Positions 7,441-17,539 are shown, numbered from the stretch's first letter. The stretch is DNA of 41,313 nucleotides from Bacteroidales bacterium UBA1714 (GCA_002317295.1 DCIY01000004.1:1-41313), one strand, 5' to 3'. Program-made: numbers and translations. Notes: generated by a model from the sequence alone, not told the origin.

Positions 7441-10400
7441 TAGAATTTATATTGGACATTAAAATACATATTGGTTCCCCATGCATAGTAATACTTGGCT
7501 GGGAATTTCCACACGTTGGAGTTGATGGTGGAATTACCCTCCGTATATCCCTGACGGGTACTGCGGGGTAAACGTGCCTGTTGGTAACCTCCGGTTTTGA
7601 AATCGGTATTGTTGGTGATATTGTTCACACTCAGGTTAATGGATAACGAGGTACGATCCTTGAAATAAATCAATTTACCAAAACTGCAGTCAATTAAGAA
7701 TCGATTCCATATCTTGCTGCTGACGATGGATTCCTGATCAGCCAGGATGTTGTAGGGCGCAATGAGTTTCGGTGTACCATATTGGTCTGTCACCACATTG
7801 CCCTCTGCATCCAGTTCGCGGGCATCAATCGAGACATCACGAGAAGTATAAATCTTATAATATCCTCCATTGATGCTGACCTGGTTGCCTTCTGAATCGT
7901 AACAGGTACCGGTATACAGACTTTCCATACGACGAGCTGGAGCATAATCCAACCAGTTCCAATCAAAATAACTGATGGTCACATCTGCAAACCACATCTT
8001 GGGGTGGAAGAAACTTAATTTCAAACTGCTGTTCAGTTGAGGTCCATTGGCTACCTTGAGCCCCTTAATCAGCACGCGGTCCACCAATTCAAATACGGCA
8101 CCACTCTTGGTCTCTCCCAAGGCCATACCATTCTCGGCGGTTGTGACTACAAATGCATTGTCGGTGTACGAATAGTCACCCACACTGGCTGCTCCACTCA
8201 GGGTGAAGTAGGTACCCAGTTTGACGCTCAGGGCTGCTTCTATACCGCAGTGGCGTCGATCAATACCCGTCATCGCCTGGTTCACAAACGTGCGCGCTTC
8301 ATCGTCATAGTATCCGTTCAACTCCGTTCCATTCCAGAATCGGGTATAGAATCCGGTAATACGTCCACGAACAATCGGGTAGGTAAACTCGTAGGTCAGG
8401 TCTCCTCCGACAATCTTCTCACTGGCTGCAAAATAGTCCGTCAGGTTTTTGGCTCTGTCGTGGGTATAAATGGTAGTGATAACGCGATCATGTACACGCG
8501 GTGACCAATAGGCATCGCGTGCCATAGGCGCCTGAGTCATGGCCAATGCGTTGAATTTGATATGGTTACGGCCATTGATCTTGTAGTTGAATCCTGCTTT
8601 GAATCCGGGATCAATGAAGTGGTGGGCCCAACCGATATATTTGTTATATCGTTCACCGCCTAATATCTGGAATCCATTGTGTCCCAAATAATATTCGGCC
8701 ATACTCTCATGCAGCATACTCAGATAGTAAGCACGACCATTCAGCATCGAACTGGTACGTTGCATCGACGAATAGGTGGCCTCAATAGCATAGTATAAAT
8801 CGATATCATGCCACGTCCACTCGTTTTGATACCACAGTTTGGCATTGCTCATCAGCAACTTGTAGTCATATCCAAAACGCTCGTTGTCACGAATCACCTT
8901 ATAGGGGTTATTGATATCGTTTTGTTTCACCAATTCTATTTGTGCCTGGGTCAAACCGATATTGCTGGCCAGTTCCTTGATATCACGCTCTGCAAACGGG
9001 TCAATATCAATCCATTGATTACCGCCCAACAAATCGTCAATGGTCTTGTAGTGCGAACCAACCGATTGTTTCAGTTCCACACCGGCAGTCATCTTCAGAT
9101 GATCAAACTGGGTGTTCTGGTAGTTGGCTGTGGCACTGATTTCAGAGATATCGTTATGTCTGCGTTCCTGAATGTATTTGGCACAGCCATTGGGGTTAAT
9201 CGCATTGTTGGCATAGTTGGCTGCGTACAACGCATCCCAATCAATTTGGGTGGTGGCATCATCACGGGAAGTCCACAGGTTATACAATTCGTTGTACGAA
9301 TGGGCATCCACACTCGGACCTACATATTCGCCATAGTAATTATAGAATCCCTGGCCCAAACTCTTGTCATTCAGGTCTTTCTGAATATAAGCACCGCTCT
9401 TGTCCAACTGACCATCCCACATAAATGAGGGCAGGTTACGGTAGTAGTCCGGACGAGGATCGACGGCGTTGTAGAACTGGATGGCCGAATTGGAATACCA
9501 GGAATGGTGCATACCTAATGCGGCATGCAATTGCTGGTTTTCGTCAATCTTAAAGTTATACGACGCTACAATGGTCGGGTCAAATGACTTGACAATGCGC
9601 GAATTACGCATTTTGCCATTCTGATAGCCCCAATACGGATTGTAGTTGTTGTATCCCCAAGAGCATCCGTACTTATTATAATTATAAACATTGGTCAGAT
9701 TGTATACCTCCTGGGTAACCGCACCCGATTGACCACGATGAGTGGGAGAACCAAAGGTAATCAGACTCAATCGATGACGCGTTCCCCACACTTTCTCAGC
9801 AGAGAAGAAGTATCCCATCGAATAGTAATCCACTCCTTCGCCAATTTGACCTTTGGCTCCGGTATACGGACCAAAACGGAACGCCAATTGTCCCATGAAC
9901 GTCCACCCATTGGCCAATGGACCACTGGAGTACGAGGCACGGACAGCCGCTTTGTAGTTACGATTGGTTCCGGCTGCACCTACTTTCCAACCATGAGCAT
10001 AGTGACTGGCTCCCATGAGATAGTTGGTGGCTTTGCCGATTCCACCAAAAGTAAAATTGGTCGCTTCCAGCGGATTGACACTTTCCTTATAGCGACTGGC
10101 ATCGTTGACACCACCCATGGCGGAGAAATTAAACTGACCACGTTCTGCCGAATTGAAATTCAATCCTTCAATATAGGTTACTTCATCGTCATTGTTGTAT
10201 CCGCGGTTGCGATAGCGGGCGGAAGACCAGGCAAAAGAGGTGAGTGAATTGAAAATGTCGGTGCTGGAGGACAAACTGGCATTTTGATCTTGCGACAATC
10301 CCTCGTCGTCGTTCATTTCCTGTTCGGCCAGGTTGAGAACCACTTCCTGTTGATGACGAGCAGACAGGTCCGGTTGCAACGAAATAGGATTGAGTTGGGT

Positions 10401-10673
10401 GGATTGGTCTTTCTTTAGGGATACCAATTCAATCATCGGATTATAACCATCCGACTCAATCACGAGTTCTTCGTCCATGGCTTCCAGATACAGGAACGCA
10501 AATTCACCGGCCTGGTTGGTTGTGGTGGCTATATCCTGGTTGGCTAATGTCACGGTTGCCCCAATCACAGGTTGCCCCGTTTCTTCATCCAGGATGACGC
10601 CTTTGAGGGTGGTTTGAGCACTGATGGCCAGACTCATCACCATCACCCCCATGAGGATAAATAGTTTTTTCAT
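7440..10673 (-). CDS. TonB-dependent outer-membrane receptor
   Basis: A 1077-residue outer-membrane receptor. A signal peptide (1-19, cut after AISA) is followed by a carboxypeptidase-regulatory-like domain (about 22-100, with LKGVILDEETGQPVIGATVTL), a plug region (about 125-230, containing SARYRNRGYNN and VTYIEGL) and a large beta-barrel ending in an aromatic residue (NVQYKF). The barrel has many alternating aromatic strands and YNNYNPYWGYQ-like loops rich in Tyr, Asn and Trp, often seen in glycan-facing loops. It is paired with the DUF5689 lipoprotein rather than a SusD-type protein. Transport energised by TonB is the family role; the cargo cannot be read. It lies 11 bp after asnS, in the same run of genes as the stringent-response gene. 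Confidence 0.85.
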   Translation of the reverse strand: MKKLFILMGVMVMSLAISAQTTLKGVILDEETGQPVIGATVTLANQDIATTTNQAGEFAFLYLEAMDEELVIESDGYNPMIELVSLKKDQSTQLNPISLQPDLSARHQQEVVLNLAEQEMNDDEGLSQDQNASLSSSTDIFNSLTSFAWSSARYRNRGYNNDDEVTYIEGLNFNSAERGQFNFSAMGGVNDASRYKESVNPLEATNFTFGGIGKATNYLMGASHYAHGWKVGAAGTNRNYKAAVRASYSSGPLANGWTFMGQLAFRFGPYTGAKGQIGEGVDYYSMGYFFSAEKVWGTRHRLSLITFGSPTHRGQSGAVTQEVYNLTNVYNYNKYGCSWGYNNYNPYWGYQNGKMRNSRIVKSFDPTIVASYNFKIDENQQLHAALGMHHSWYSNSAIQFYNAVDPRPDYYRNLPSFMWDGQLDKSGAYIQKDLNDKSLGQGFYNYYGEYVGPSVDAHSYNELYNLWTSRDDATTQIDWDALYAANYANNAINPNGCAKYIQERRHNDISEISATANYQNTQFDHLKMTAGVELKQSVGSHYKTIDDLLGGNQWIDIDPFAERDIKELASNIGLTQAQIELVKQNDINNPYKVIRDNERFGYDYKLLMSNAKLWYQNEWTWHDIDLYYAIEATYSSMQRTSSMLNGRAYYLSMLHESMAEYYLGHNGFQILGGERYNKYIGWAHHFIDPGFKAGFNYKINGRNHIKFNALAMTQAPMARDAYWSPRVHDRVITTIYTHDRAKNLTDYFAASEKIVGGDLTYEFTYPIVRGRITGFYTRFWNGTELNGYYDDEARTFVNQAMTGIDRRHCGIEAALSVKLGTYFTLSGAASVGDYSYTDNAFVVTTAENGMALGETKSGAVFELVDRVLIKGLKVANGPQLNSSLKLSFFHPKMWFADVTISYFDWNWLDYAPARRMESLYTGTCYDSEGNQVSINGGYYKIYTSRDVSIDARELDAEGNVVTDQYGTPKLIAPYNILADQESIVSSKIWNRFLIDCSFGKLIYFKDRTSLSINLSVNNITNNTDFKTGGYQQARLPRSTRQGYTEGNSTINSNVWKFPAKYYYAWGTNMYFNVQYKF

Positions 10674-10684
10674 ATCGTTATGGA

Positions 10685-12082
10685 TTAAAATTCTGCTGTT
10701 TTAGGAGTGCGCGGGAAGGGTATCACGTCGCGAATGTTCTGCATACCGGTCACAAAGAGCATCAGTCGCTCAAAGCCCAAACCAAATCCGGCATGAGGAG
10801 CGGCACCAAATCGACGTGTATCCAAATACCACCACATGTCCTTCATTGGAATATGTCTGCGCTCAATCTCTGCATTGAGTTTGTCCAATGATTCCTCACG
10901 GACACTACCGCCAATGATTTCACCGATTTGGGGGAACAGTACATCCGTTCCCTGAACCGTTTTTCCGTCCTCGTTGATCTTCATATAGAAGGCCTTGATA
11001 TCTTTGGGATAATCCGTCATAATCACCGGTTTGCCAAAGTGCTTTTCTACCAGATAGCGCTCGTGCTCGGAGGAGATATCATCTCCCCAGTTGCAGGGGA
11101 ATTCAAACTTATGACCATTACGAATAGCCTCTTGCAATATCTCAATACCCTGGGTATAAGGCAACCGCACAAACTCCGTATTTACAACACTGTTCAGTCG
11201 CTCTATCAATCCCTTATCCACGTATTGGTTCAGGAATTCCAGGTCATCCATACAGTGCTCCAAGGCCCAACGCACGCAATACTTGATAAAGTCCTCTTCC
11301 AAGTCCATCAGTTCCTCTTTTTGGATAAAGGCCACTTCCGGCTCTATCATCCAAAATTCAGCCAGGTGACGGGGCGTATTGCTGTTCTCTGCACGGAAGG
11401 TGGGGCCAAAGGTATAAATCTTACCCAATGCCATGGCGGCCAGTTCTCCCTCCAATTGACCACTGACGGTCAGACTGGTCTGTTTGCCAAAGAAATCGTC
11501 CGAGTAGTCTATTTTGCCATTCTCATCCTTCTTAAGGTTGTACAGGTTCTTGGTCGTTACCTGAAACATCTGACCGGCACCTTCACAGTCGGATGCCGTA
11601 ATCAGTGGGGTGTGGAAATAGAAATACCCATGCTGATGAAAATATTGGTGAATGGCCATCGCCATATGGTGACGAATGCGGAATACGGCTCCAAAAGTGT
11701 TCGTGCGCATGCGCAAGTGAGCAATGGTACGCAGATATTCCATGCTTAATCCCTTCTTTTGTAAGGGATATTGGTCAGGATCTGCACTTCCATATACTTC
11801 CAGTTCACTGAGTTGAATCTCCACTGCCTGGCCTGCGCCCTGAGAGGCGACCAGTATACCAGTGGCACTGATACAACTACCAGTGGTGACCGGCTTGAGT
11901 TGTTCCTCCGAGAATTGGGTTAAGTCCACCACAATCTGGATATTCTTGATGGTAGAACCATCATTGAGGGCGATAAAACTGATTTGTTTATTACCTCTGC
12001 GAGAGCGAACCCAACCTCTGACATTGATGGGTTCGTTCAGTCGGGTGCTCTTGAGAGCATCAATAATTTCTGTCCGTTGCAT
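10685..12082 (-). CDS. asnS: Asparaginyl-tRNA synthetase
   Basis: A 465-residue class IIb aminoacyl-tRNA synthetase that charges tRNA-Asn with asparagine in the cytoplasm. The N-terminal OB fold (about 15-105, VNVRGWVRSRRGNKQISFIALNDG type) binds the anticodon. Motif 2 is seen in FRAENSNTPRHLAEFWMIEPE and motif 3 in GFGLGFERLMLFVTGM near the C-terminus. The NTPRHLAEFWMIE stretch and full length fit AsnRS rather than AspRS. The start at 12082 (MQRTEII) is preferred: it begins the family's normal N-terminus and lies 1 bp after the dnaB stop, while the longer frame overlaps dnaB. Confidence 0.95.
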   Translation of the reverse strand: MQRTEIIDALKSTRLNEPINVRGWVRSRRGNKQISFIALNDGSTIKNIQIVVDLTQFSEEQLKPVTTGSCISATGILVASQGAGQAVEIQLSELEVYGSADPDQYPLQKKGLSMEYLRTIAHLRMRTNTFGAVFRIRHHMAMAIHQYFHQHGYFYFHTPLITASDCEGAGQMFQVTTKNLYNLKKDENGKIDYSDDFFGKQTSLTVSGQLEGELAAMALGKIYTFGPTFRAENSNTPRHLAEFWMIEPEVAFIQKEELMDLEEDFIKYCVRWALEHCMDDLEFLNQYVDKGLIERLNSVVNTEFVRLPYTQGIEILQEAIRNGHKFEFPCNWGDDISSEHERYLVEKHFGKPVIMTDYPKDIKAFYMKINEDGKTVQGTDVLFPQIGEIIGGSVREESLDKLNAEIERRHIPMKDMWWYLDTRRFGAAPHAGFGLGFERLMLFVTGMQNIRDVIPFPRTPKTAEF

Positions 12083-12083
12083 A

Positions 12084-13601
12084 TTAGAATGGTCTGTTAT
12101 TATAATCGTTATCCAATTGGGCACCATCTGCCATACCCAATGACGAACTTATCGTCATTTCACTGGGTTCGGACAGGGGAGCTTCGGGATCATCGTAAGC
12201 ATCTTTTTCATTTTGGAATTTGGCAAACTGCTTGCGGAACCGTAACCATACATCATCCGTAGCACCATTACGGTGCTTGGCTACAATGATTTGCCCTAAT
12301 CCTCTCAGGTCCTTTTGTGTTTTATCATCCGTGACCAAATTGTAGTACTCGGGACGGTGAATAAAACACACCATATCCGCATCCTGCTCAATGGCTCCGG
12401 ATTCACGCAAATCGCTCAACTGAGGTTTTTTGCCTTCTATGCCCGTTCCGCCACGCGTTTCCACCGAGCGGTTTAATTGGGACAGGGCGATGATGGGAAT
12501 ATCCAGTTCTTTGGCCAACGCCTTGAGGTTACGCGATATGATGCTCACCTCCTGCTCGCGACTTCCAAACGACATACCATTGGCATTCATTAGCTGCAGG
12601 TAGTCGATGATGATAATCTGTATCTTTTTTTCTCTCACCAGTTTACGCGCTTTGCTGCGTAACTCAAATACCGATAGGGCAGGGGTGTCGTCCAGATAGA
12701 TGGGGGCCCCCAATAAATCGTTCACCTTGTGCTCCAATCGTTCCCATTCAGGGTTGGTCAATCGACCATTTTTGATCTTGTTACCGTCGATTTCACATAC
12801 ATTCATGATCAAACGGTTGACTAACTGTACATTGGACATTTCCAACGAGAACAGAGCTACTGGAATCTTATAATTCACCGCCATGTTTTTGGCCATGGAC
12901 AACACAAAGGCGGTTTTACCCATCGCAGGACGAGCTGCGATAATGACCAAATCCGATTTTTGCCAACCACTGGTGATCTTGTCCAAATCGGTAAATCCAC
13001 TGGGTATACCACTGATGTTTCCTTCATTTTTTGCTGCTTTGTGCATGCGGTCAAACGCTTCCGCAATGATGGGGTCAATCTGCATCACATCCCGCTTTTG
13101 ACTGCGTTGGGAAATGGTAAATACATCCGCTTCCGCTTTTTGAAGCAGATCTTCTACATCCTGGGTTTCGTCATAGCTCAACTCCTCTATCTCCGTGGCC
13201 ATACGAATCAGATCGCGAGCCGTGGATTTTTGGGAAATAATCTGCGCATGATACCGTATATGGGCTGCCGAACCCACACGACGTGTCAACTCCGTCAGAT
13301 ACATCACTCCTCCGGCCTGTTCCAATGTGCCTTGCTTTTTGAGCATTTCGGCTACCGACAACAGGTCAATTGGCAGTTCGGCCGCTGCCAGAGAGACGAT
13401 GGCTTCAAATACCAATCGGTTCTGATCCTTATAAAAACATTCCGGACGCAGAATATCAGAAACGGTTAAAAACGCTTCTTTCTCAATCATCATGGCTCCC
13501 AGTACACTCTCTTCCAATTCCAATGCCTGTGGAGGCAATTTGCCCATGTCGTTAGGCCCTACTTTTTTGGGTGTTGTTACTTTTTTGGTATTACTTGCCA
13601 T
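12084..13601 (-). CDS. dnaB: Replicative DNA helicase DnaB
   Basis: A 505-residue hexameric 5'-3' helicase of the replication fork. The N-terminal DnaB domain (about 22-125: LPPQALELEESVLGAMM...) is followed by a RecA-like ATPase domain with Walker A ARPAMGKTAF, Walker B IIIDYLQLM, and the Q/H and arginine-finger regions (LSQLNRSVE and VAKHRNGATDDV). No intein is present. The start at 13601 (MASNTKK) is the first ATG that fits; the gene overlaps the meaB end by 11 bp, indicating coupled translation. Confidence 0.96.
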   Translation of the reverse strand: MASNTKKVTTPKKVGPNDMGKLPPQALELEESVLGAMMIEKEAFLTVSDILRPECFYKDQNRLVFEAIVSLAAAELPIDLLSVAEMLKKQGTLEQAGGVMYLTELTRRVGSAAHIRYHAQIISQKSTARDLIRMATEIEELSYDETQDVEDLLQKAEADVFTISQRSQKRDVMQIDPIIAEAFDRMHKAAKNEGNISGIPSGFTDLDKITSGWQKSDLVIIAARPAMGKTAFVLSMAKNMAVNYKIPVALFSLEMSNVQLVNRLIMNVCEIDGNKIKNGRLTNPEWERLEHKVNDLLGAPIYLDDTPALSVFELRSKARKLVREKKIQIIIIDYLQLMNANGMSFGSREQEVSIISRNLKALAKELDIPIIALSQLNRSVETRGGTGIEGKKPQLSDLRESGAIEQDADMVCFIHRPEYYNLVTDDKTQKDLRGLGQIIVAKHRNGATDDVWLRFRKQFAKFQNEKDAYDDPEAPLSEPSEMTISSSLGMADGAQLDNDYNNRPF

Positions 13602-14673
13602 AGGTATCCAATAGTTCTTTAGCGGCAATAAAACTGCTAATTTGATTATTCAGTACTTTTTCTTCCATCTGCGGAAGCAATTTTTCAATCACCGGATCGT
13701 GATAAAAACCGTCCAATAAGGCAGCGTTGATGGTTTCGTATACCCAATACTTGGCCTGTTGTGCCCTTCTGTATTCCAGATATCCGTTCTCGCGCGCGAA
13801 CCTTATATATTCTTCCACCATATCCCATACTTCTTGGATGCCGGTCTTTTCCACCGCTGAGCATGCCAGAGCATAAGGTTTCCATCCGCTTTGAGTGGGA
13901 GGAAACAGGGCCAAGGCGTTCTTAAAACTGACTTTGGCTGCCTGAGCTCGTTCGACATTATTGCCATCACACTTGTTAATGGCAATACCATCGGACATCT
14001 CCATAATACCCCGTTTGATTCCCTGCAACTCGTCTCCGGTTCCGGTGACTTGGAGCAATAGGAAAAAGTCTACCATGGAGTGAGCCGCTGTTTCCGATTG
14101 GCCTACACCCACCGTTTCCACAATGATGGTATCAAATCCGGCCGCCTCACAGAGCACAATCGTCTCACGGGTTTTGCGGGCGACACCTCCCAGAGAACCT
14201 GCGCTGGGACTGGGACGAATGAATGCGTTCTTCTCGACGGATAACTCATTCATACGAGTCTTGTCACCCAATATGCTCCCTTTGCTGCGCTCGGAAGAAG
14301 GATCGATGGCCAATACAGCCAGTTTTTTGTCGGCCTTGCACAACTCGGTTCCCAGGGCTTCAATAAAGGTTGATTTGCCCGCACCCGGTACACCGGTAAT
14401 GCCCAGTCGTATGCTATTGCCCGCATAGGGAAGGCACATCTCAATCACCTGTTGCGCAATCTTCTGATCCTCCGGTAAGTTGCTTTCCACCAGAGTGACA
14501 GCCTGACTGAGACGCGTGCGATCGCCCTCTCGTATTCCTTCAAAATACTCTCGGGCCGTCAGCACCTGCTTGCGGCGGTGAAAGGTGGCATATGGATTTA
14601 CCTGAGGAAGATTTTCCACTCCCTCATTCACCACCAAACCTTTGTATTCCTTATCGTTTTCCGGATGCGTCAT
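13591..14673 (-). CDS. meaB: MeaB-type GTPase chaperone of methylmalonyl-CoA mutase
   Basis: A 360-residue G3E-family GTPase (MeaB/ArgK). Walker A is GVPGAGKST, the Mg-binding Asp is in AIDPSSERSKGSILGDKTRM, the switch region is VETVGVGQSE, and the base-specificity motif is NKCDG. The family protects and reactivates adenosylcobalamin-dependent methylmalonyl-CoA mutase, part of the succinate-propionate pathway common in Bacteroidales. The mutase genes are not in this window. The ATG at 14673 shares its A with the TAA of the previous gene (TAATG), and the 3' end overlaps dnaB. Confidence 0.93.
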   Translation of the reverse strand: MTHPENDKEYKGLVVNEGVENLPQVNPYATFHRRKQVLTAREYFEGIREGDRTRLSQAVTLVESNLPEDQKIAQQVIEMCLPYAGNSIRLGITGVPGAGKSTFIEALGTELCKADKKLAVLAIDPSSERSKGSILGDKTRMNELSVEKNAFIRPSPSAGSLGGVARKTRETIVLCEAAGFDTIIVETVGVGQSETAAHSMVDFFLLLQVTGTGDELQGIKRGIMEMSDGIAINKCDGNNVERAQAAKVSFKNALALFPPTQSGWKPYALACSAVEKTGIQEVWDMVEEYIRFARENGYLEYRRAQQAKYWVYETINAALLDGFYHDPVIEKLLPQMEEKVLNNQISSFIAAKELLDTYGK

Positions 14674-15749
14674 TATTCTACACTCCAACGAATCACTACA
14701 GGGATTTCTGCGTTGTTGGGGTCATTACTGATTACCAACAGTTTACGCTCATACTTGCCGTTTTCCATACCCAGGGTGTTGATTTCCACTTTGATGTCGG
14801 ATTTTTTGCCACTGCGCAGGGACTTGATACCGGCCGCCTTGATGGCCTCATCGTCACAATAAGCTCTGCGTACAATCAGGGCATTGTGTCCTACGTTCTT
14901 CACCTTAATGACACCATGAAGTTTCTTGCCGGCTTGTATACTGCCCATTTCCACCACTTTTTCGGTTTCAATGATAGGAGCCTGCATTTTATCCTGTTCA
15001 CTCATGGCAGAAAAATCTTCATGTACATGCGTGCGAATAAGCATGCGGTAGTCATCCGATTGTACCACCTTATTGTCCACAACGACAAACAGTTTCTCCT
15101 GTATCGGACCATAGAGCGGGCATTTCTGACTGAGGAAGTTCACCACAATCTTACCGGTTTGGCCAGGCATCAGTGTCTCCAGTGTGGGAGCAATCTCCCA
15201 ATAATCAGCATTGGGAATCAGCAAACTGATTTGAACCGTATCCTTGGTTTGGTTGGCATATTCAATCATCTGTTGAGCGGCATCGCCTTTCTTGACATCT
15301 CCCATTTCGATATTTTTGGACTTTAAGGAGAGTTTGCCCATCTTAACCGGATAATTATCCACCGGTTTGGCCTGTTTGGGAATCACTTTACCCTTGATGG
15401 TCAACCGCACGGGCGAGTTGGAGGCATTGCAGGTAACGGTTATCGTTTTGTTGAAATTACCCGGACGGCCATTGGGATTATAGGTGGCGGTTACTTCGCC
15501 CGTTTCTCCCGGTTCAATGGGTTGTTTGGTCCAATTGGGAGTAGTACAACCACAAGAGGCCTTCACATTGCTCAGTACCAGGGGTTCTGCGCCCTCGTTT
15601 TTAAACTTAAACACGGTAGTTACTCTGCCGTCGGCTTCATTAATTTCACCAAAATCATGATTGGTTTTCTCAAACGTGATCATGGGTTGTTGCGCCCACA
15701 TAACTACAGCGGCAAAAACAGCAGCTGTTACAGTAAATAACTTGTTCAT
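14673..15749 (-). CDS. Exported DUF1573 domain protein
   Basis: A 358-residue exported protein with a signal peptide (1-19, MNKLFTVTAAVFAAVVMWA). It contains DUF1573 (an immunoglobulin-like, MSP-type fold): HDFGEINEADGRVTTVFKFKN, then the hallmark ASCGCTTPNW with two cysteines, then PGETGEVTATYNPNGRPG. Two further similar Ig-like segments follow (about 140-240 and 250-358; the last has VEMGSIQAGKKLHGVIKVKN). The role is unknown; the family is abundant in Bacteroidota envelopes. It overlaps rel by 4 bp upstream and meaB by 1 bp downstream. Confidence 0.88.
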   Translation of the reverse strand: MNKLFTVTAAVFAAVVMWAQQPMITFEKTNHDFGEINEADGRVTTVFKFKNEGAEPLVLSNVKASCGCTTPNWTKQPIEPGETGEVTATYNPNGRPGNFNKTITVTCNASNSPVRLTIKGKVIPKQAKPVDNYPVKMGKLSLKSKNIEMGDVKKGDAAQQMIEYANQTKDTVQISLLIPNADYWEIAPTLETLMPGQTGKIVVNFLSQKCPLYGPIQEKLFVVVDNKVVQSDDYRMLIRTHVHEDFSAMSEQDKMQAPIIETEKVVEMGSIQAGKKLHGVIKVKNVGHNALIVRRAYCDDEAIKAAGIKSLRSGKKSDIKVEINTLGMENGKYERKLLVISNDPNNAEIPVVIRWSVE

Positions 15750-17497
15750 AATCCTAAAATTGTTATGGTTTCTATTTCATTGATTGCTTGTATTTTTTCG
15801 CGTACGGCCTCTATGATATGGCTGTCATACACGATGACTGCCAATTTGCATACGAATCGCTCATGTTCTGCCACCACATGCATTTCGTGCATGTTCAGGT
15901 GCATCTCTTCAGAGATAATGGTCAAAATCCGGACCACAATACCCAATCGGTCAATACCGCGTATCTCCAATGTGAGGGTTTTGGGTTCACAGTGTGGACA
16001 TCCTGCCATTACTGCGCGAGCCAGATATCGTCTGAGGCTGTTTTGTGCCTTGGCCGTTACCACAATCTCCTGCCATTCGGGCTGAGGATGTTGACTCTCC
16101 ATGGTCAGCACCTCGACCTGGTCGCCACTTTGGAGCAGGTAACCGATACCTACCATTTTGTGGTTCACCTTGGCCCCGATGCAGTGTTCGCCCAACTCCG
16201 TATGCAGCATGTAGGCAAAGTCCAATACCGTTGCATGTTGGGGAAGTGTTTTTATATCTCCGTGAGGGGTAAAAATCCACACTTCGTGCGCAAACAGATT
16301 TAACTTAAAGGTATCCAGAAATGCCATGGCATCCGGATCGGGATTGGCCAAAACATCCTTTAATTCCTTAATCCATTTGTCAATCTCATTTTCCTCCATC
16401 ACACCCGATTTATATTTCCAGTGTGCGGCCAATCCCCTTTCGGCAATTTCATGCATACGCTCCGTGCGAATCTGCACTTCTACCCATCGACCATCGGGTC
16501 CCATCACTGTCACATGCAGCGCTTCGTAACCGTTGGCCTTGGGCATGCTAATCCAGTCCCGTATGCGTTCCGGGTGGGGTACATAGGTCTCTGTGATGGC
16601 GGAATAAATCATCCAGCACTGATCTTTCTCACTCATGGCCTCATTGGGCTTAAACACAATGCGCACGGCGAGTAAATCGTATATGTCATCGACATTGATT
16701 TGCTTGGACTGCATCTTCTTCCAGCACGAGTACACCGATTTGACACGGGCCGTAATCTCATATTGATAACCCATGCCTTCCATCTTCCATCGTATGGGTT
16801 CGGCAAAGGTTTCAAAACTGGTCATTCGACCCGACAAACCCTGTTCTATCTTTTGCGCAATGGATTGGTATAATTCAGGGTTTTCGTATTGGAAACTCAG
16901 ATCTTCCAATTCGGTTTTGATGGGGAATAAACCCAATCGATGGGCCAATGGCGCATAGATATATTGCGTTTCTTCTGCTATTTTCTTTTGTTTGTCCGTG
17001 GGTTGTGCACTCAGCGTACGCATATTGTGCAGGCGATCCGCCAACTTAATCAGCACGACGCGTACATCCTCCGACATGGTGAGCAGCAGTTTGCGGAAAT
17101 TCTCTGCCTGCTTCTCTGCCTGGTCGGCAAACACACCTCCGGATATTTTGGTCAGGCCGTCTACGATCAGCGCAATTTTTTCACCGAACTGATTGGCTAT
17201 ATCCTCTGTGGTGTACTCGGTATCTTCCACCACATCATGGAGCAGGGCAGCGCAGATGCTGGTGCTTCCCAGACCAATCTCCTTGACCACTACACGCGCC
17301 ACGGACAGTGGGTGCATGATATAAGGTTCTCCACTCAAGCGTCGAACGCCATTATGAGCAGCCTTGGCAAACTCATACGCCTTGGTGATGATCTCTATCT
17401 TTTGGCGATGCGATGTATGAGCATAGTCATCCAGCAGTTCTTGAAACTGCGCTTGGATCATCTCTTCTTCCTCTTGCGTGAATTCGCTTATTTTCAT
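15746..17497 (-). CDS. rel: RelA/SpoT homolog, (p)ppGpp synthetase/hydrolase, shortened
   Basis: A 583-residue stringent-response enzyme making and breaking (p)ppGpp. The HD hydrolase domain (about 40-160) keeps His62, HD at 87-88, the ED of HDVVEDT and RLHNMRT. The synthetase domain (about 245-360) has DIYDLLAVRI, ISMPKANGYEALH and EVQIRTERMH. A TGS domain (about 400-465) is followed almost at once by an ACT domain (about 508-583, IRGIDRLGIVVRIL). Long Rel proteins run to about 730 residues; the helical and zinc-finger segments normally between TGS and ACT are missing, leaving only a GCPHC pair. Both catalytic domains look intact. The start at 17497 (MKISEF) is preferred over the upstream frame. 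It is the first gene of the minus-strand run. Confidence 0.92.
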   Translation of the reverse strand: MKISEFTQEEEEMIQAQFQELLDDYAHTSHRQKIEIITKAYEFAKAAHNGVRRLSGEPYIMHPLSVARVVVKEIGLGSTSICAALLHDVVEDTEYTTEDIANQFGEKIALIVDGLTKISGGVFADQAEKQAENFRKLLLTMSEDVRVVLIKLADRLHNMRTLSAQPTDKQKKIAEETQYIYAPLAHRLGLFPIKTELEDLSFQYENPELYQSIAQKIEQGLSGRMTSFETFAEPIRWKMEGMGYQYEITARVKSVYSCWKKMQSKQINVDDIYDLLAVRIVFKPNEAMSEKDQCWMIYSAITETYVPHPERIRDWISMPKANGYEALHVTVMGPDGRWVEVQIRTERMHEIAERGLAAHWKYKSGVMEENEIDKWIKELKDVLANPDPDAMAFLDTFKLNLFAHEVWIFTPHGDIKTLPQHATVLDFAYMLHTELGEHCIGAKVNHKMVGIGYLLQSGDQVEVLTMESQHPQPEWQEIVVTAKAQNSLRRYLARAVMAGCPHCEPKTLTLEIRGIDRLGIVVRILTIISEEMHLNMHEMHVVAEHERFVCKLAVIVYDSHIIEAVREKIQAINEIETITILGL

Positions 17498-17539
17498 TCG
17501 TTTATCCTGTTTTGGCGCCTTTTGACGCAAATTATCGTG

